A stretch of DNA of 29,366 nt. It comes from Bacillota bacterium (GTDB taxonomy: Bacteria > Bacillota > Clostridia > Lachnospirales > Lachnospiraceae). Of this stretch, positions 8,134 to 16,316 are shown in pieces. Below the pieces are notes generated by a model that worked only from the letters and a program-made list of their open reading frames with translations, had not been told where the DNA came from and ran no database searches. The translations under genes were made by a program, and so were the position numbers. Every line of letters starts with the position of its first letter. Within the stretch, counting starts at the first letter, position 1. The DNA lies in the NCBI GenBank assembly GCA_023443225.1, contig JAEZVF010000089.1, forward strand, positions 1-29,366, read 5' to 3'.

Positions 8134-9303
8134 ATGAAACGAGTATTTTTGATCGTATTGGATAGCTTTGGTATTGGTGAAATGCCGGATGCAATGGAAT
8201 ATGGTGACAAAGGTAGTAATACACTGGGAGCAGTGATGAACAATGAGTATTTTAATGTTCCCAATATGGAAAGGCTTGGTTTGTTCCATATAGATGGAGT
8301 ACCAGCAAAACAGAAAAAGGAAGTAGTAGATGGAAATTATGCAAAGTTGAGTGAGGCCTCTAAGGGTAAGGATACCACCATTGGACATTGGGAGATCGCA
8401 GGTATTGTATCTGAAAAACCACTTCCTACATTCCCTGATGGTTTCCCTAAAGAACTGCTAGATGAATTATCCAAACGAACCGGTCGAGGAATTATTTGTA
8501 ATAAGCCATACTCTGGAACTGAGGTTATAAAAGCTTTTGGAGAACAACATGTAAAAACTGGAGACTTAATAGTTTATACCTCTGCAGACAGCGTAATGCA
8601 AATAGCAGCTCATGAAGCAGTGGTTCCCATCGATGAATTGTATCGTTATTGTGAAATTGCCAGAGAATTATGCACCGATGACTGGGGTGTTGGACGAATT
8701 ATCGCCAGACCATTCGAGGGTGAGGCACCCGATTATAAGAGAACTTCACGCCGACACGATTACTCTGTACAGCCTCCAAAGACTACCATGATGGATGCAT
8801 TAAAGAGCAATAATTATGATGTTTTGGCTGTAGGAAAAATCTATGATATATTTGCAGGAAAAGGCATTACAGAAATGGTTAGAACAGAAAATAACGAGGC
8901 AGGCATTGAACGTACAATTGAGTATATGAGTAAAGATTTTGAGGGGTTATGTTTTACTAATTTAGTTGATTTCGATATGGTATATGGGCACCGTAATGAT
9001 GTTGCAGGATATGCAAAAGCCTTAACTTACTTCGATAGCCAGTTGCCTCGAATCATTGACGGATTGCGTGAGGAAGACATTCTTATAATAACGGCTGATC
9101 ATGGCTGTGATCCTAGCACAGAATCTACCGATCATTCTAGAGAATATGTACCTTGTTTAATTTACGGAAAACAATTGACAAAAGGAATTAACTTGGGAAC
9201 TAGAAGTACATTTGCTGATATCGGTGCAAGCATTTTGAACTATTTTGGAGTAACAGCAGATATCAAAGGAATCTCATTTTTAGGAGATATAACAAAAGAA
9301 TAA
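8134..9303 (+). CDS. deoB: Phosphopentomutase
   Basis: The 389-residue enzyme interconverts ribose/deoxyribose 1-phosphate and 5-phosphate in nucleoside salvage. Alkaline-phosphatase-superfamily metal motifs are present: VLDSFGIGEMPDA at the N-terminus, the KDTTIGHWE segment with the nucleophilic Thr, DFDMVYGHRND, and ITADHGCDP near the C-terminus. The ATG at 8116 falls in the ribosome binding site (ATGGAGGT), so the ATG at 8134 is the real start. dtd follows after 16 bases. No other deo genes are in the window. Confidence 0.96.
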   Translation: MKRVFLIVLDSFGIGEMPDAMEYGDKGSNTLGAVMNNEYFNVPNMERLGLFHIDGVPAKQKKEVVDGNYAKLSEASKGKDTTIGHWEIAGIVSEKPLPTFPDGFPKELLDELSKRTGRGIICNKPYSGTEVIKAFGEQHVKTGDLIVYTSADSVMQIAAHEAVVPIDELYRYCEIARELCTDDWGVGRIIARPFEGEAPDYKRTSRRHDYSVQPPKTTMMDALKSNNYDVLAVGKIYDIFAGKGITEMVRTENNEAGIERTIEYMSKDFEGLCFTNLVDFDMVYGHRNDVAGYAKALTYFDSQLPRIIDGLREEDILIITADHGCDPSTESTDHSREYVPCLIYGKQLTKGINLGTRSTFADIGASILNYFGVTADIKGISFLGDITKE

Positions 9304-9319
9304 GCAGGGGTAATCATAT

Positions 9320-9766
9320 ATGAGAGTTGTGATTCAGAGAGTGAAAGAAGCTTCAGTAATAGTAGAAGATAAGTGTATCGGACACATCGGAAAAGGATTG
9401 TTACTTTTTGTTGGGATAGGCAAATTAGATACGGAAGCTGTTGTTGACAAATATACTGATAAAATTCTAAAGATGAGGATATTTGAAGATGATCAAGGAA
9501 AGACAAATCTATCATTAGCTGATGTTTGCGGAGAAGTTCTTGCGATTTCTCAATTTACTCTTTATGCTGACTGTAAAAAAGGAAACCGGCCAAATTTTCT
9601 TCAGGCTGCGGATCCGGCAAGAGCTTGGGAGCTCTATCATTACTTTGTTAAAAGGTGTCGGGAGAAGCATGGTAAAGCAGAAGAAGGTTCTTTTGGGGAC
9701 GATATGAAAATACATCTGATTAACGATGGACCATTTACAATCATTTTGGATGAAAATACAATTTAA
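9320..9766 (+). CDS. dtd: D-aminoacyl-tRNA deacylase
   Basis: At 148 residues this is the normal length for Dtd, which hydrolyses D-aminoacyl-tRNA in the cytoplasm. The family signatures SQFTLYAD (followed by CKKGNRPNF) and NDGPFTIIL are clear; the latter is the Gly-cisPro motif, with Phe in place of the more usual Val. The start is MRVVIQRVKEASV, after a CAGGGG ribosome binding site. It is co-transcribed with deoB and closed by a strong terminator. Confidence 0.95.
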   Translation: MRVVIQRVKEASVIVEDKCIGHIGKGLLLFVGIGKLDTEAVVDKYTDKILKMRIFEDDQGKTNLSLADVCGEVLAISQFTLYADCKKGNRPNFLQAADPARAWELYHYFVKRCREKHGKAEEGSFGDDMKIHLINDGPFTIILDENTI

Positions 9767-9786
9767 TTTAATGCTTTAAGCATAGT

Positions 9787-9820
9787 AAATAGCGTGTTGT
9801 TTAATACACGCTATTTTTTT
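9787..9820 (+). terminator. Rho-independent terminator of deoB-dtd
   Basis: AAATAGCGTGT pairs with ACACGCTATTT across a short loop and runs into seven Ts. It lies 20 bases after the dtd stop codon. Confidence 0.92.
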
Positions 9821-9977
9821 AGTTATATTAATTCTTTCATTTTCTTTTGTCAATATCCCTCATAATCACATAGTTGTCACCATTTTATTTCAAAAGTAAA
9901 CACCTTAGCATAGAAACAACGCTAATTTTGCGTAGTAAAAGTAGTGAAAACCGTCGACCGATTCTTTTAAAATTGGT

Positions 9978-10006
9978 TTGAATATGGAAAAAATTTACTG
10001 TATAAT
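9978..10006 (+). promoter_or_regulatory. Promoter of the two-component/SipW-type locus
   Basis: TTGAAT (9978-9983) and a perfect TATAAT (10001-10006) are spaced by 17 bases. Transcription would start about 30 bases before the TTG start of the kinase gene. The remaining gap 9821-9977 shows no other clear signal. Confidence 0.75.
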
Positions 10007-10041
10007 ACTGTATTGTAACAGAGGAGAAAAGGAGAAAAAAT

Positions 10042-11787
10042 TTGGAGTATGTAATTCGAAAAATACATTTGATTATCAATACGATAGATAAAATTAAATT
10101 AACTTGCTTAAAGCAAAATAGTGTTGTTAATATAGTCTTATTTTATCGATATTCTTCTTTGCTAATTGCCTCAATCTTGTATTATTTTTCATCACCACAT
10201 CAATTCATACTGCATCGGATTGTAATTATTACTGGAATGTTACTAGCATGTGGTATTTTCACGTATATTTATTTAGATAACCGAGGTAAACGGCAATATA
10301 TACTGATTCTAACACTAGTTGAAACCTTTGGAAATAGCTTCTTTATTATTGTATCCGGAGGATTTGCAAGCCCATATATATGGTACTCCATTAGTACTTT
10401 ATTTATTACAGCAGTAGAGTTGTATCTGCAAATATCTATTGTGCAGTCTGTAATCTACTTCTGTTGTGCTAGCATATCCACTTTAAGCAAAATATCAGAA
10501 ACAATGAACGGTGATATCATTCGATTGTATCTAAATATAGCAATTTCTTATATACTTATCGCTTTCGGACTGTTGCAAATCATACGTTATACTGCAGTAA
10601 ACGAAGAAAAAACGATTTGTTTATCCAATATGAATGAGGAATTAAAAGAGGCGAAGGAAAAAGTAGAAAAAACATTAAAATATTGTATAGAAATATATGA
10701 AACAGTGAATATATTTAATCTGGATGGTAGTAAAAATGTCATTGAAGAATTACTTACTCATATGAGAAATTTAAGTGGTGTCAAAGAGTGCATGTTCTTG
10801 CGCTTAAATTCACAAAGAGCTGGTCAAATTGAAAATTATACATGCTATGGGCTAACGGAATTAGAGCAAAAGCAGATATTATCAAAGGCAAAGAAGTTGA
10901 TAGGAAAAGATACAGAAAAATTAGCGATTAAATACTGTGATTTTAATACAAAGAGACTTGTACTAAAGCCAATTTCACATGGGAAAACGGTATATGGAGC
11001 ATTTATTGCAATAACGGATGAAAAGTATTTTTTAAATATTCATTCTTGTCTGAATTCAAAAAAGAAAGAACTGCTGGAACATTATAGTGTTATGCCTGTT
11101 TTTTTAAAAATAGCAGGAATTATATTGAAGAAGATGGAGTTAGATGATTTGGGAGAGAAACTGCTTATTAGTGAAGAGCAGAATCGCATAGCCAATGAAA
11201 TTCACGATGTGGCATTACAGAAGTTATTTGCTATTTCGTGTAATTTATATGTTCTAAGTTCTAAAATTCAAGAAGAGCCTAATGTAGCATTGAGTAATGA
11301 ATTATTAAGTATTAAGCATTCGGTTGATAATACCATGAGGGATTTAAGAGAAACTATTTATGGATTTTCCTGGGAGAAGGAGGGGGAAGATACTTTTAAA
11401 CATAAATTGATAAGCTATACAGAAGAAATAAAGAAACTACAGGGAATCGAAGCAGTTACTGAAATCATTGGTGATACGCAAAAGATTATGACAAAACAAA
11501 AAAATGGATTGTATAGAATTATATGTGAAGCTTTAAACAATGCAGTAAGGCACGGAAATGCAATGCATATTAAAGTACAAATTATAATAGAAGATAAAAA
11601 AACCACAGTCACAATAACGGATGATGGTAAAGGGTTTGATTATCAGGAATATTTAAATAAGGCGGACAAAGGAATCGGCCTTGGAAATATAGACAGAATT
11701 GTAAAGCTATTAAATGGAAGTTTAGAAGTAAAAACTCAAATTTTAGGTGGAACTGAGATTTATCTATCCATACCAAGTAAAAAGTAG
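10042..11787 (+). CDS. Membrane sensor histidine kinase, NarL/DegS type (HisKA_3)
   Basis: The 581-residue protein starts at a TTG eight bases after GGAG. Residues about 30-190 contain five or six membrane helices with very short loops. A coiled coil (EELKEAKEKVEKTLK) follows, then a GAF-like region at about 220-360. The HisKA_3 dimerisation helix contains the phospho-acceptor His388 (RIANEIHDVALQKL). The ATPase domain has the N box EALNNAVRH from 496, then DDGKGFD and GIGLGNI. The paired response regulator follows after 29 bases. The absence of a large extracytoplasmic sensor domain suggests it senses a membrane or intracellular cue. Its place at the head of the block points to control of the secreted proteins downstream. 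Confidence 0.9.
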   Translation: MEYVIRKIHLIINTIDKIKLTCLKQNSVVNIVLFYRYSSLLIASILYYFSSPHQFILHRIVIITGMLLACGIFTYIYLDNRGKRQYILILTLVETFGNSFFIIVSGGFASPYIWYSISTLFITAVELYLQISIVQSVIYFCCASISTLSKISETMNGDIIRLYLNIAISYILIAFGLLQIIRYTAVNEEKTICLSNMNEELKEAKEKVEKTLKYCIEIYETVNIFNLDGSKNVIEELLTHMRNLSGVKECMFLRLNSQRAGQIENYTCYGLTELEQKQILSKAKKLIGKDTEKLAIKYCDFNTKRLVLKPISHGKTVYGAFIAITDEKYFLNIHSCLNSKKKELLEHYSVMPVFLKIAGIILKKMELDDLGEKLLISEEQNRIANEIHDVALQKLFAISCNLYVLSSKIQEEPNVALSNELLSIKHSVDNTMRDLRETIYGFSWEKEGEDTFKHKLISYTEEIKKLQGIEAVTEIIGDTQKIMTKQKNGLYRIICEALNNAVRHGNAMHIKVQIIIEDKKTTVTITDDGKGFDYQEYLNKADKGIGLGNIDRIVKLLNGSLEVKTQILGGTEIYLSIPSKK

Positions 11788-11816
11788 CATCGCTATCTAA
11801 ATAAGGAGGCAGCAAA

Positions 11817-12455
11817 TTGAGTATTTTAATTGTTGATGATCATCCTTTGGTAAGAAGAGGTATCATTGATATATTGTCTATTGGTAAGACGGGGGAAGAA
11901 ATTAGAGAGGCCGGAAATATTGAACAAGCAATAAAAATACTAAAGAAACAGCCTACAAACATAATTATAGTAGATTTGCATCTGGGAACGGAAAACGGTT
12001 TTAGTTTAATTGAAGCCACAAGAAAAATACTTCCAGATATTAAGATTATTGTACTAACCTCATCATCCAATGTATTAGATTTTAGCCAGGCAAAAGAGTT
12101 AAATGTAGACGGATATCTTCTTAAGGACGCTTTTGTTGAGGATATTATATATGCACTTAATGTAATCCGGCGTGGTGGCAAATTTTATTCCTATGGTCTT
12201 GTAGAAAAAAGCATGAATGGACTGTATCCGCCACAGTTAAGTATATTAACAGAAAGAGAAAAAGAAGTGTTTTCACAGCTTAGCAAGGGATTAACAAATG
12301 CACAGATCAGTACAAAGCTGTATATTTCGGAGGGAACCACTAAAAAACATATTAGCAGTATATTATCCAAATTAAATCTGAATAATCGTATTGAAGTAAT
12401 TCTTTATGCCGAAAAAATTTATGGGAATAGGTGGGAGGTAAGTAATGCGATTTAA
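11817..12455 (+). CDS. NarL/FixJ-family response regulator
   Basis: The 212-residue protein has a receiver domain (ILIVDDHPLVRRG at the start, phospho-acceptor Asp53 in IIVDLHLG, conserved Thr/Ser in VLTSSS and Lys in YLLKD) and a C-terminal LuxR-type helix-turn-helix (LTEREKEVFSQLSKGLTNAQIS, then TTKKHISSILSKL). It begins with TTG after AAGGAGG. It is the cognate partner of the kinase upstream. Its stop codon overlaps the start of the next gene by 11 bases, giving translational coupling to a secreted protein gene, which is unusual for a regulator. Confidence 0.93.
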   Translation: MSILIVDDHPLVRRGIIDILSIGKTGEEIREAGNIEQAIKILKKQPTNIIIVDLHLGTENGFSLIEATRKILPDIKIIVLTSSSNVLDFSQAKELNVDGYLLKDAFVEDIIYALNVIRRGGKFYSYGLVEKSMNGLYPPQLSILTEREKEVFSQLSKGLTNAQISTKLYISEGTTKKHISSILSKLNLNNRIEVILYAEKIYGNRWEVSNAI

Positions 12456-13227
12456 GAGTAACAGGAATAGAAAATCAAATAAAAAAAGGTGGATTATTGC
12501 TGGAATTCTAGTTATTGGGATTCTCGGCTTAGGCACGAGCTATGGAGCATGGGCAGATGCACATACAATTGTGAATCAAGTCAATACCAAAGTGTTAGAT
12601 TTCGTTTTTTCTTCAGAATATGAAGATGATTTCAGCATTAGTATGGATTATACTGATAAATCAGAAAAACTGGATGCGATTATTTCAAACTCCGGTAAGA
12701 GGATAAACATTTCTGGGGTGGAAGCAGTCGATATGGATAAATTACTAAGTGGTGAGGCCAGTATCCGTATTGAGTATAGACTGGAAGCTTCAGATCATCA
12801 AAAAGGACTCTTGTCCATAGCTGACAAAACCTATGATTTAGGTACAATTCCATTTGAATTGTCGGTAGATGAGCCATATTGGAAGATTTGTAATCAGTAT
12901 GGAAGTTGGGGAGTTGGTGAACCGAGTATTGGAATTCCATCGGCTGTAGTTGATTTGCTGCCAGAAAGTTTAGGAGAACTCCACGGTTATAATAGAGTGG
13001 TATCCAATAATAATGGAATAGTACGTGGAACAATTACAATTCAGCAACTTAATCCTGACAAAGTGGAAAAACCAGAAATTGACTTGACAAGTTTAAATCT
13101 TTCTGATGAGATAAATCTCCAAATAGCTGATAATGAGTTGGAATCCAGTGATTTAGAGGTTATGGCAAATTACAATTTTTCCATACCTCTTGCAATAGAT
13201 CAATCTAGCAGTAAATATTATGAATAA
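12445..13227 (+). CDS. Secreted protein with SipW-type signal peptide (first substrate)
   Basis: The 260-residue product has a basic N-terminus, a hydrophobic segment (WIIAGILVIGILGLGTSYGA) and the SipW-type transition GTSYGAWADAHTI, followed after about 15 residues by VLDFVF. This arrangement (GxxYxxW/F, then a short linker and LD) is the signature of signal peptides cut by SipW-class peptidases. The mature part is acidic, beta-rich and has no recognised domain. It has no LPXTG or C-terminal anchor. The start overlaps the response regulator gene and has GGGAGGT upstream. A role as an exported matrix or surface component is inferred from the locus. Confidence 0.75.
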   Translation: MRFKSNRNRKSNKKRWIIAGILVIGILGLGTSYGAWADAHTIVNQVNTKVLDFVFSSEYEDDFSISMDYTDKSEKLDAIISNSGKRINISGVEAVDMDKLLSGEASIRIEYRLEASDHQKGLLSIADKTYDLGTIPFELSVDEPYWKICNQYGSWGVGEPSIGIPSAVVDLLPESLGELHGYNRVVSNNNGIVRGTITIQQLNPDKVEKPEIDLTSLNLSDEINLQIADNELESSDLEVMANYNFSIPLAIDQSSSKYYE

Positions 13228-13242
13228 GAGAGGAAAATTCAA

Positions 13243-13857
13243 ATGAAGAACATGAAATTATTGGTTGTTTCCTTTGTTTGCTGCATTGGAATTATTGCAC
13301 TTTCTGTAGGTTATGGTTTCTGGACGGACCGTATGCAAATAGAGGGGAAAGCTACAATGCTTTTACATTGTACTGTCAATCATGACATTACCCCGACGCC
13401 AACCCCGACGCCAACCCCAACTCCCACTCCAATCCCGTCTCCCACGCCAACCCCCACGAGTGCCCCAGTACCGGAAAGTGCTTCCGTAGGTAATACGGAT
13501 TCTGTGAAGATTGACACAATTGAAATAGTGGAAGAAGAAATAAAAAAGAGTAATTCTTTGCCAGAACAAAATATAGGAGAACATGAAATAGGAAAAATTC
13601 AAGGGGAAGGAAAGGGTTCGGAGAAAGGAACTATAATACAAAACAATGAAGTAAAACAGGATCCTATAGAAGACAGCTTGCAAGAAACAGATGCGATTAC
13701 ACAACCATCTGAAAGCAGCGAAAAAGATTCAGTAGTTCCGATTAATTCAGAAACTAATGGTACTACATCGGATAATGTGAGTATAAACGTTATAGAAACG
13801 GAAAACACAGCTTCTGATACACCAATATCGTCTGGAGCAGAAGTGTCAAAGGAATAG
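13243..13857 (+). CDS. Secreted low-complexity protein with Thr-Pro linker and SipW-type signal peptide
   Basis: The 204-residue protein carries a hydrophobic N-terminus ending VGYGFWTDRMQIEG, close to the other SipW-type signals in this locus. A short region (to about residue 47) is followed by a Thr-Pro run to about 76, then about 125 acidic residues rich in Glu, Ser, Thr and Asn with no predictable fold. No cell-wall sorting motif or C-terminal membrane segment is present. The Pro-rich codons make a local G+C island at about 13385-13465. It lies 15 bases after the preceding secreted protein gene. It may be a spacer or accessory component of an extracellular structure. No homologue is recognised. 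Confidence 0.72.
   Translation: MKNMKLLVVSFVCCIGIIALSVGYGFWTDRMQIEGKATMLLHCTVNHDITPTPTPTPTPTPTPIPSPTPTPTSAPVPESASVGNTDSVKIDTIEIVEEEIKKSNSLPEQNIGEHEIGKIQGEGKGSEKGTIIQNNEVKQDPIEDSLQETDAITQPSESSEKDSVVPINSETNGTTSDNVSINVIETENTASDTPISSGAEVSKE
13385..13465. repeat. Thr-Pro codon repeat
   Basis: Short units of the form CCGACGCCAACC and variants encode an alternating Thr-Pro stretch with a few Ile, Ser and Ala substitutions. It is G+C rich compared with the surrounding gene. Confidence 0.85.
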
Positions 13858-13876
13858 ATGGTAAGGGAGATAGAAT

Positions 13877-15094
13877 ATGAAAACGGTCCGACTTCATAAA
13901 AAGTATAAACTAATAAGTATAATTCTAATTGCAGTAGGAGTTCTGATTAGTTTATTACCTTATTTACCTTTTACAGTAATTCTATCAAAAACCATGATTA
14001 AAAGTTATGTGATGCCCCTGTTTTGGGGCATCCTTTGTTGCGCAATATTGTGTTTTCTGCCAAGAGTTCATGCGATAGGAAAAGTAGACAAGCAGGATTC
14101 CATTCTATTTGATGCAATCATGTATGCAACTATCTTGCTAGGGTGCCGATTGGGAGCAGGGTTTCTAATGGATGGATTTGGGAAAAGCCCTTATGATCTA
14201 AGCTTATCAGGAATCTGTATGAATCTACTATTATTCGGTCCGGAGCTGGCAGCCAAAGAATTAATTCGAAGTTATTGCTTGTGTACCTTTTGTAAAGAGA
14301 AAAACAGCAAAGCTTTTCTGCTTTTAACTGTACTTTTTACAGCAAGCAGCTTAAATTACCGCGCTATCTTTGCACTCCAAGACACGGAGAAAATAGTTAG
14401 CTATATTGCGCAATATATAGCACCAGAACTGGCTAAGAATATAATGTTATCCTACTTTGCATTATACGGTGGAGCATTGGCAGCGATTACATATGCCGGA
14501 ATCCTGTTTGGATTTCAGCAATTTTTTCCAATTTTGCCAACTTTAAAATGGATTACAGAAGGCGTTGTCAGTATATCAATTCCCATCATTGAAGCTTATG
14601 CGTTTACAAGCAAATATCAAAATGCACACCAGTATAAGTGGGTTCCAAAAGAAACCTTAGCAGGATTGGCAGGCTGGATTATTACACTTGCCGGGTCAGT
14701 GGCATTCCTTTGGTTTGTTATCGGTGTATTTCCGGTATACCCCTCTGTAATCGCTACAGGAAGTATGAAACCTATGATTCATGAGGGAGATGTAATCCTT
14801 ATAAAACGGGCAATGAAGGAGGAAGAGATCTATAGTCTAAAAGAAGGAGATGTGATTCAGTTTATTAGAGATGATATTTTAATTACCCATCGTATCATAG
14901 AGATTATCAAGGATGATTACGGTAATTTGAGATTTAAAACCAAAGGAGATAATAATTCAGCAGAAGATGTTAGGTTAGTATTACCGAATGAAGTGAGGGG
15001 AATCCTGGTTAGGGTGGTTCCCAAGATAGGTATTCCTACTCTATGGATTAAGAGTAGGGAGCAGAAACAACCTGAAGAAGATATCGAGTTCTAG
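13877..15094 (+). CDS. Signal peptidase I, ER/SipW type, with large N-terminal membrane domain
   Basis: The C-terminal 120 or so residues are an S26B (ER-type) signal peptidase. Ser296 sits in ATGSMKPMIHEGD, and His338 in ITHRIIEI replaces the Lys of ordinary bacterial enzymes, as in SipW and archaeal/eukaryotic peptidases. The GDNNSAED box follows. SipW proteins are usually about 190 residues; here about 280 extra residues with roughly seven membrane helices come first, followed by a linker helix into the catalytic domain. The extra domain is not recognised. The gene lies 19 bases after one candidate substrate gene and upstream of another, so it is almost certainly dedicated to them. AAGGGAG precedes the ATG. 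Confidence 0.88.
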   Translation: MKTVRLHKKYKLISIILIAVGVLISLLPYLPFTVILSKTMIKSYVMPLFWGILCCAILCFLPRVHAIGKVDKQDSILFDAIMYATILLGCRLGAGFLMDGFGKSPYDLSLSGICMNLLLFGPELAAKELIRSYCLCTFCKEKNSKAFLLLTVLFTASSLNYRAIFALQDTEKIVSYIAQYIAPELAKNIMLSYFALYGGALAAITYAGILFGFQQFFPILPTLKWITEGVVSISIPIIEAYAFTSKYQNAHQYKWVPKETLAGLAGWIITLAGSVAFLWFVIGVFPVYPSVIATGSMKPMIHEGDVILIKRAMKEEEIYSLKEGDVIQFIRDDILITHRIIEIIKDDYGNLRFKTKGDNNSAEDVRLVLPNEVRGILVRVVPKIGIPTLWIKSREQKQPEEDIEF

Positions 15095-15236
15095 GATATA
15101 CTCCTTTAGAGGTATGTGAATAAACCAAAAGGTAGTATACAGTGGTCCCCCGGCAGATGAAAACACAGGAGTTACAATCTATAATAGTAAAAGGTAGAAC
15201 GTACCAAATTCTAATAAATTTTAAAGGAGAAAAGAA
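15095..15236 (+). promoter_or_regulatory. Leader region of the main surface-protein gene
   Basis: A possible hairpin pairs CCTTT (15103-15107) plus GGT with ACC plus AAAGG (15124-15132). A nine-base direct repeat AAAAGGTAG occurs at 15127-15135 and 15189-15197. A TATAAT box at 15180-15185 has no good -35 box, which would fit an activator-dependent promoter. The two repeats are candidate response-regulator sites, which is inference only. Confidence 0.4.
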
Positions 15237-16238
15237 ATGAAAAAAAGACGTTTTATTGCAGGGGTTTTAGCATTATCAATGTTACTTATGGGTACTGGTT
15301 ATGCTTATTGGACCAAGAAACTGGATATCCAGACCACAGCTACCACAGGTAGGTTAGATGTTAAGTTTACAGATTTATCTCTCTATGGAAAATATAGCGA
15401 TGAAAACGGATGGCGTATCATCAATGGTGTAGGGGCAAATGGCCTTGCTAATTTTAGCAAAAACATCGCACCAGGTGCAACCGTAGTTACAGAAACAGAT
15501 GATTCTGTATCAACGAGTATTACACCTAGTTATACGAAAACAACTTCTAATGCAGCACTAGTAAGCCCAGTTCCACTTGGACCAAATTCAACTCCTTATA
15601 ACGGAACAGCATCTTCTGATTCTATTAAAATAAACTTATCAGATATGTATCCTGGTTATGCAGAAGTATTTAGATCTGATGTTGTTAATGACGGTACTCT
15701 TGCAGCAAAACTTAGTCAAATTACAACAGAATATGGAAAAGTTGATGGTGAAAAGAATGGAAAGACAGCTAAAATGCTTGGTGTAGCTCTTTATGTTCAA
15801 AGAGAATATTCCACAACATCCGGAAATAGAGATGATGCAAAGGTTGTTGATGTATATGCATCTTTAGCAAATGTTCCTGGTATAAGCAATGAAGATTTCT
15901 TTACTGTTGGTAGTGTAAAATTCTTACGCTTATCTTCTTTGGAGAAATTAAACAAAGATCTGAGCAAAACAGTAGAAAACAATCTGCTTTATATAACACC
16001 GGATGCAAATAGAATGGATGTATTCTTTGCAGTTGCAATGGATCCTGATGCTACAGGTGTTTATACAACTGGTAGTGTTAAAAACTTATTGAAGAATGGT
16101 AGTAATAACGTAGATGCAGATTCTCAATTAAAAGAAGCAAATGTTACTGTAAAATTCTATTGGGATCAGTTTAATGAAGGAAAAACTCCAATAATTATAG
16201 GTGGAAAAGACGAAAACAACATTGCTGACGCACAATAA
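15237..16238 (+). CDS. TasA/camelysin-like surface protein with SipW-type signal peptide
   Basis: The 333-residue product has the clearest SipW-type N-terminus of the locus: a hydrophobic core, GTGYAYWTKKLDI, then TGRLDVKF. The mature part contains the block SDMYPGYAEVF followed by VVNDGTLAAKL, matching the PG(x)n-N-x-GT-x-A pattern of the TasA/camelysin beta-sandwich. It is longer than those proteins and has no wall anchor. Codon use looks like that of a highly expressed gene and AAAGGAG lies at ideal spacing, consistent with a major structural protein. It follows the signal peptidase gene by 142 bases and probably has its own promoter. Filament formation is inferred from the family. Confidence 0.78.
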   Translation: MKKRRFIAGVLALSMLLMGTGYAYWTKKLDIQTTATTGRLDVKFTDLSLYGKYSDENGWRIINGVGANGLANFSKNIAPGATVVTETDDSVSTSITPSYTKTTSNAALVSPVPLGPNSTPYNGTASSDSIKINLSDMYPGYAEVFRSDVVNDGTLAAKLSQITTEYGKVDGEKNGKTAKMLGVALYVQREYSTTSGNRDDAKVVDVYASLANVPGISNEDFFTVGSVKFLRLSSLEKLNKDLSKTVENNLLYITPDANRMDVFFAVAMDPDATGVYTTGSVKNLLKNGSNNVDADSQLKEANVTVKFYWDQFNEGKTPIIIGGKDENNIADAQ

Positions 16239-16260
16239 GAATAAATAATATAATAGCCAT

Positions 16261-16290
16261 GAGCAGGTTGAGCAGGACTCTACCTGCTTG
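16261..16290 (+). terminator. Hairpin between the surface-protein and DUF5305 genes
   Basis: GAGCAGGT (16261-16268) and ACCTGCTT (16282-16289) form a stem of at least 7 bp. Only a weak T-rich stretch follows, so partial termination or 3'-end stabilisation of the upstream message is more likely than full termination. Confidence 0.5.
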
Positions 16291-16316
16291 TTGCTGTCTC
16301 TAAGAGGAGAGCCTGT

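Noticed and set aside
14225..14280. CPBP (type II CAAX) protease motif in the N-terminal domain of the signal peptidase
   Set aside because: FGPELAAKELIRSY has two Glu and an Arg, but the spacing does not match EExxxR and the later His motifs are not visible.
15095..15236. c-di-GMP or other known riboswitch in the leader
   Set aside because: The conserved GEMM-I or other core sequences that I know are not present; only a weak hairpin and direct repeats are seen.
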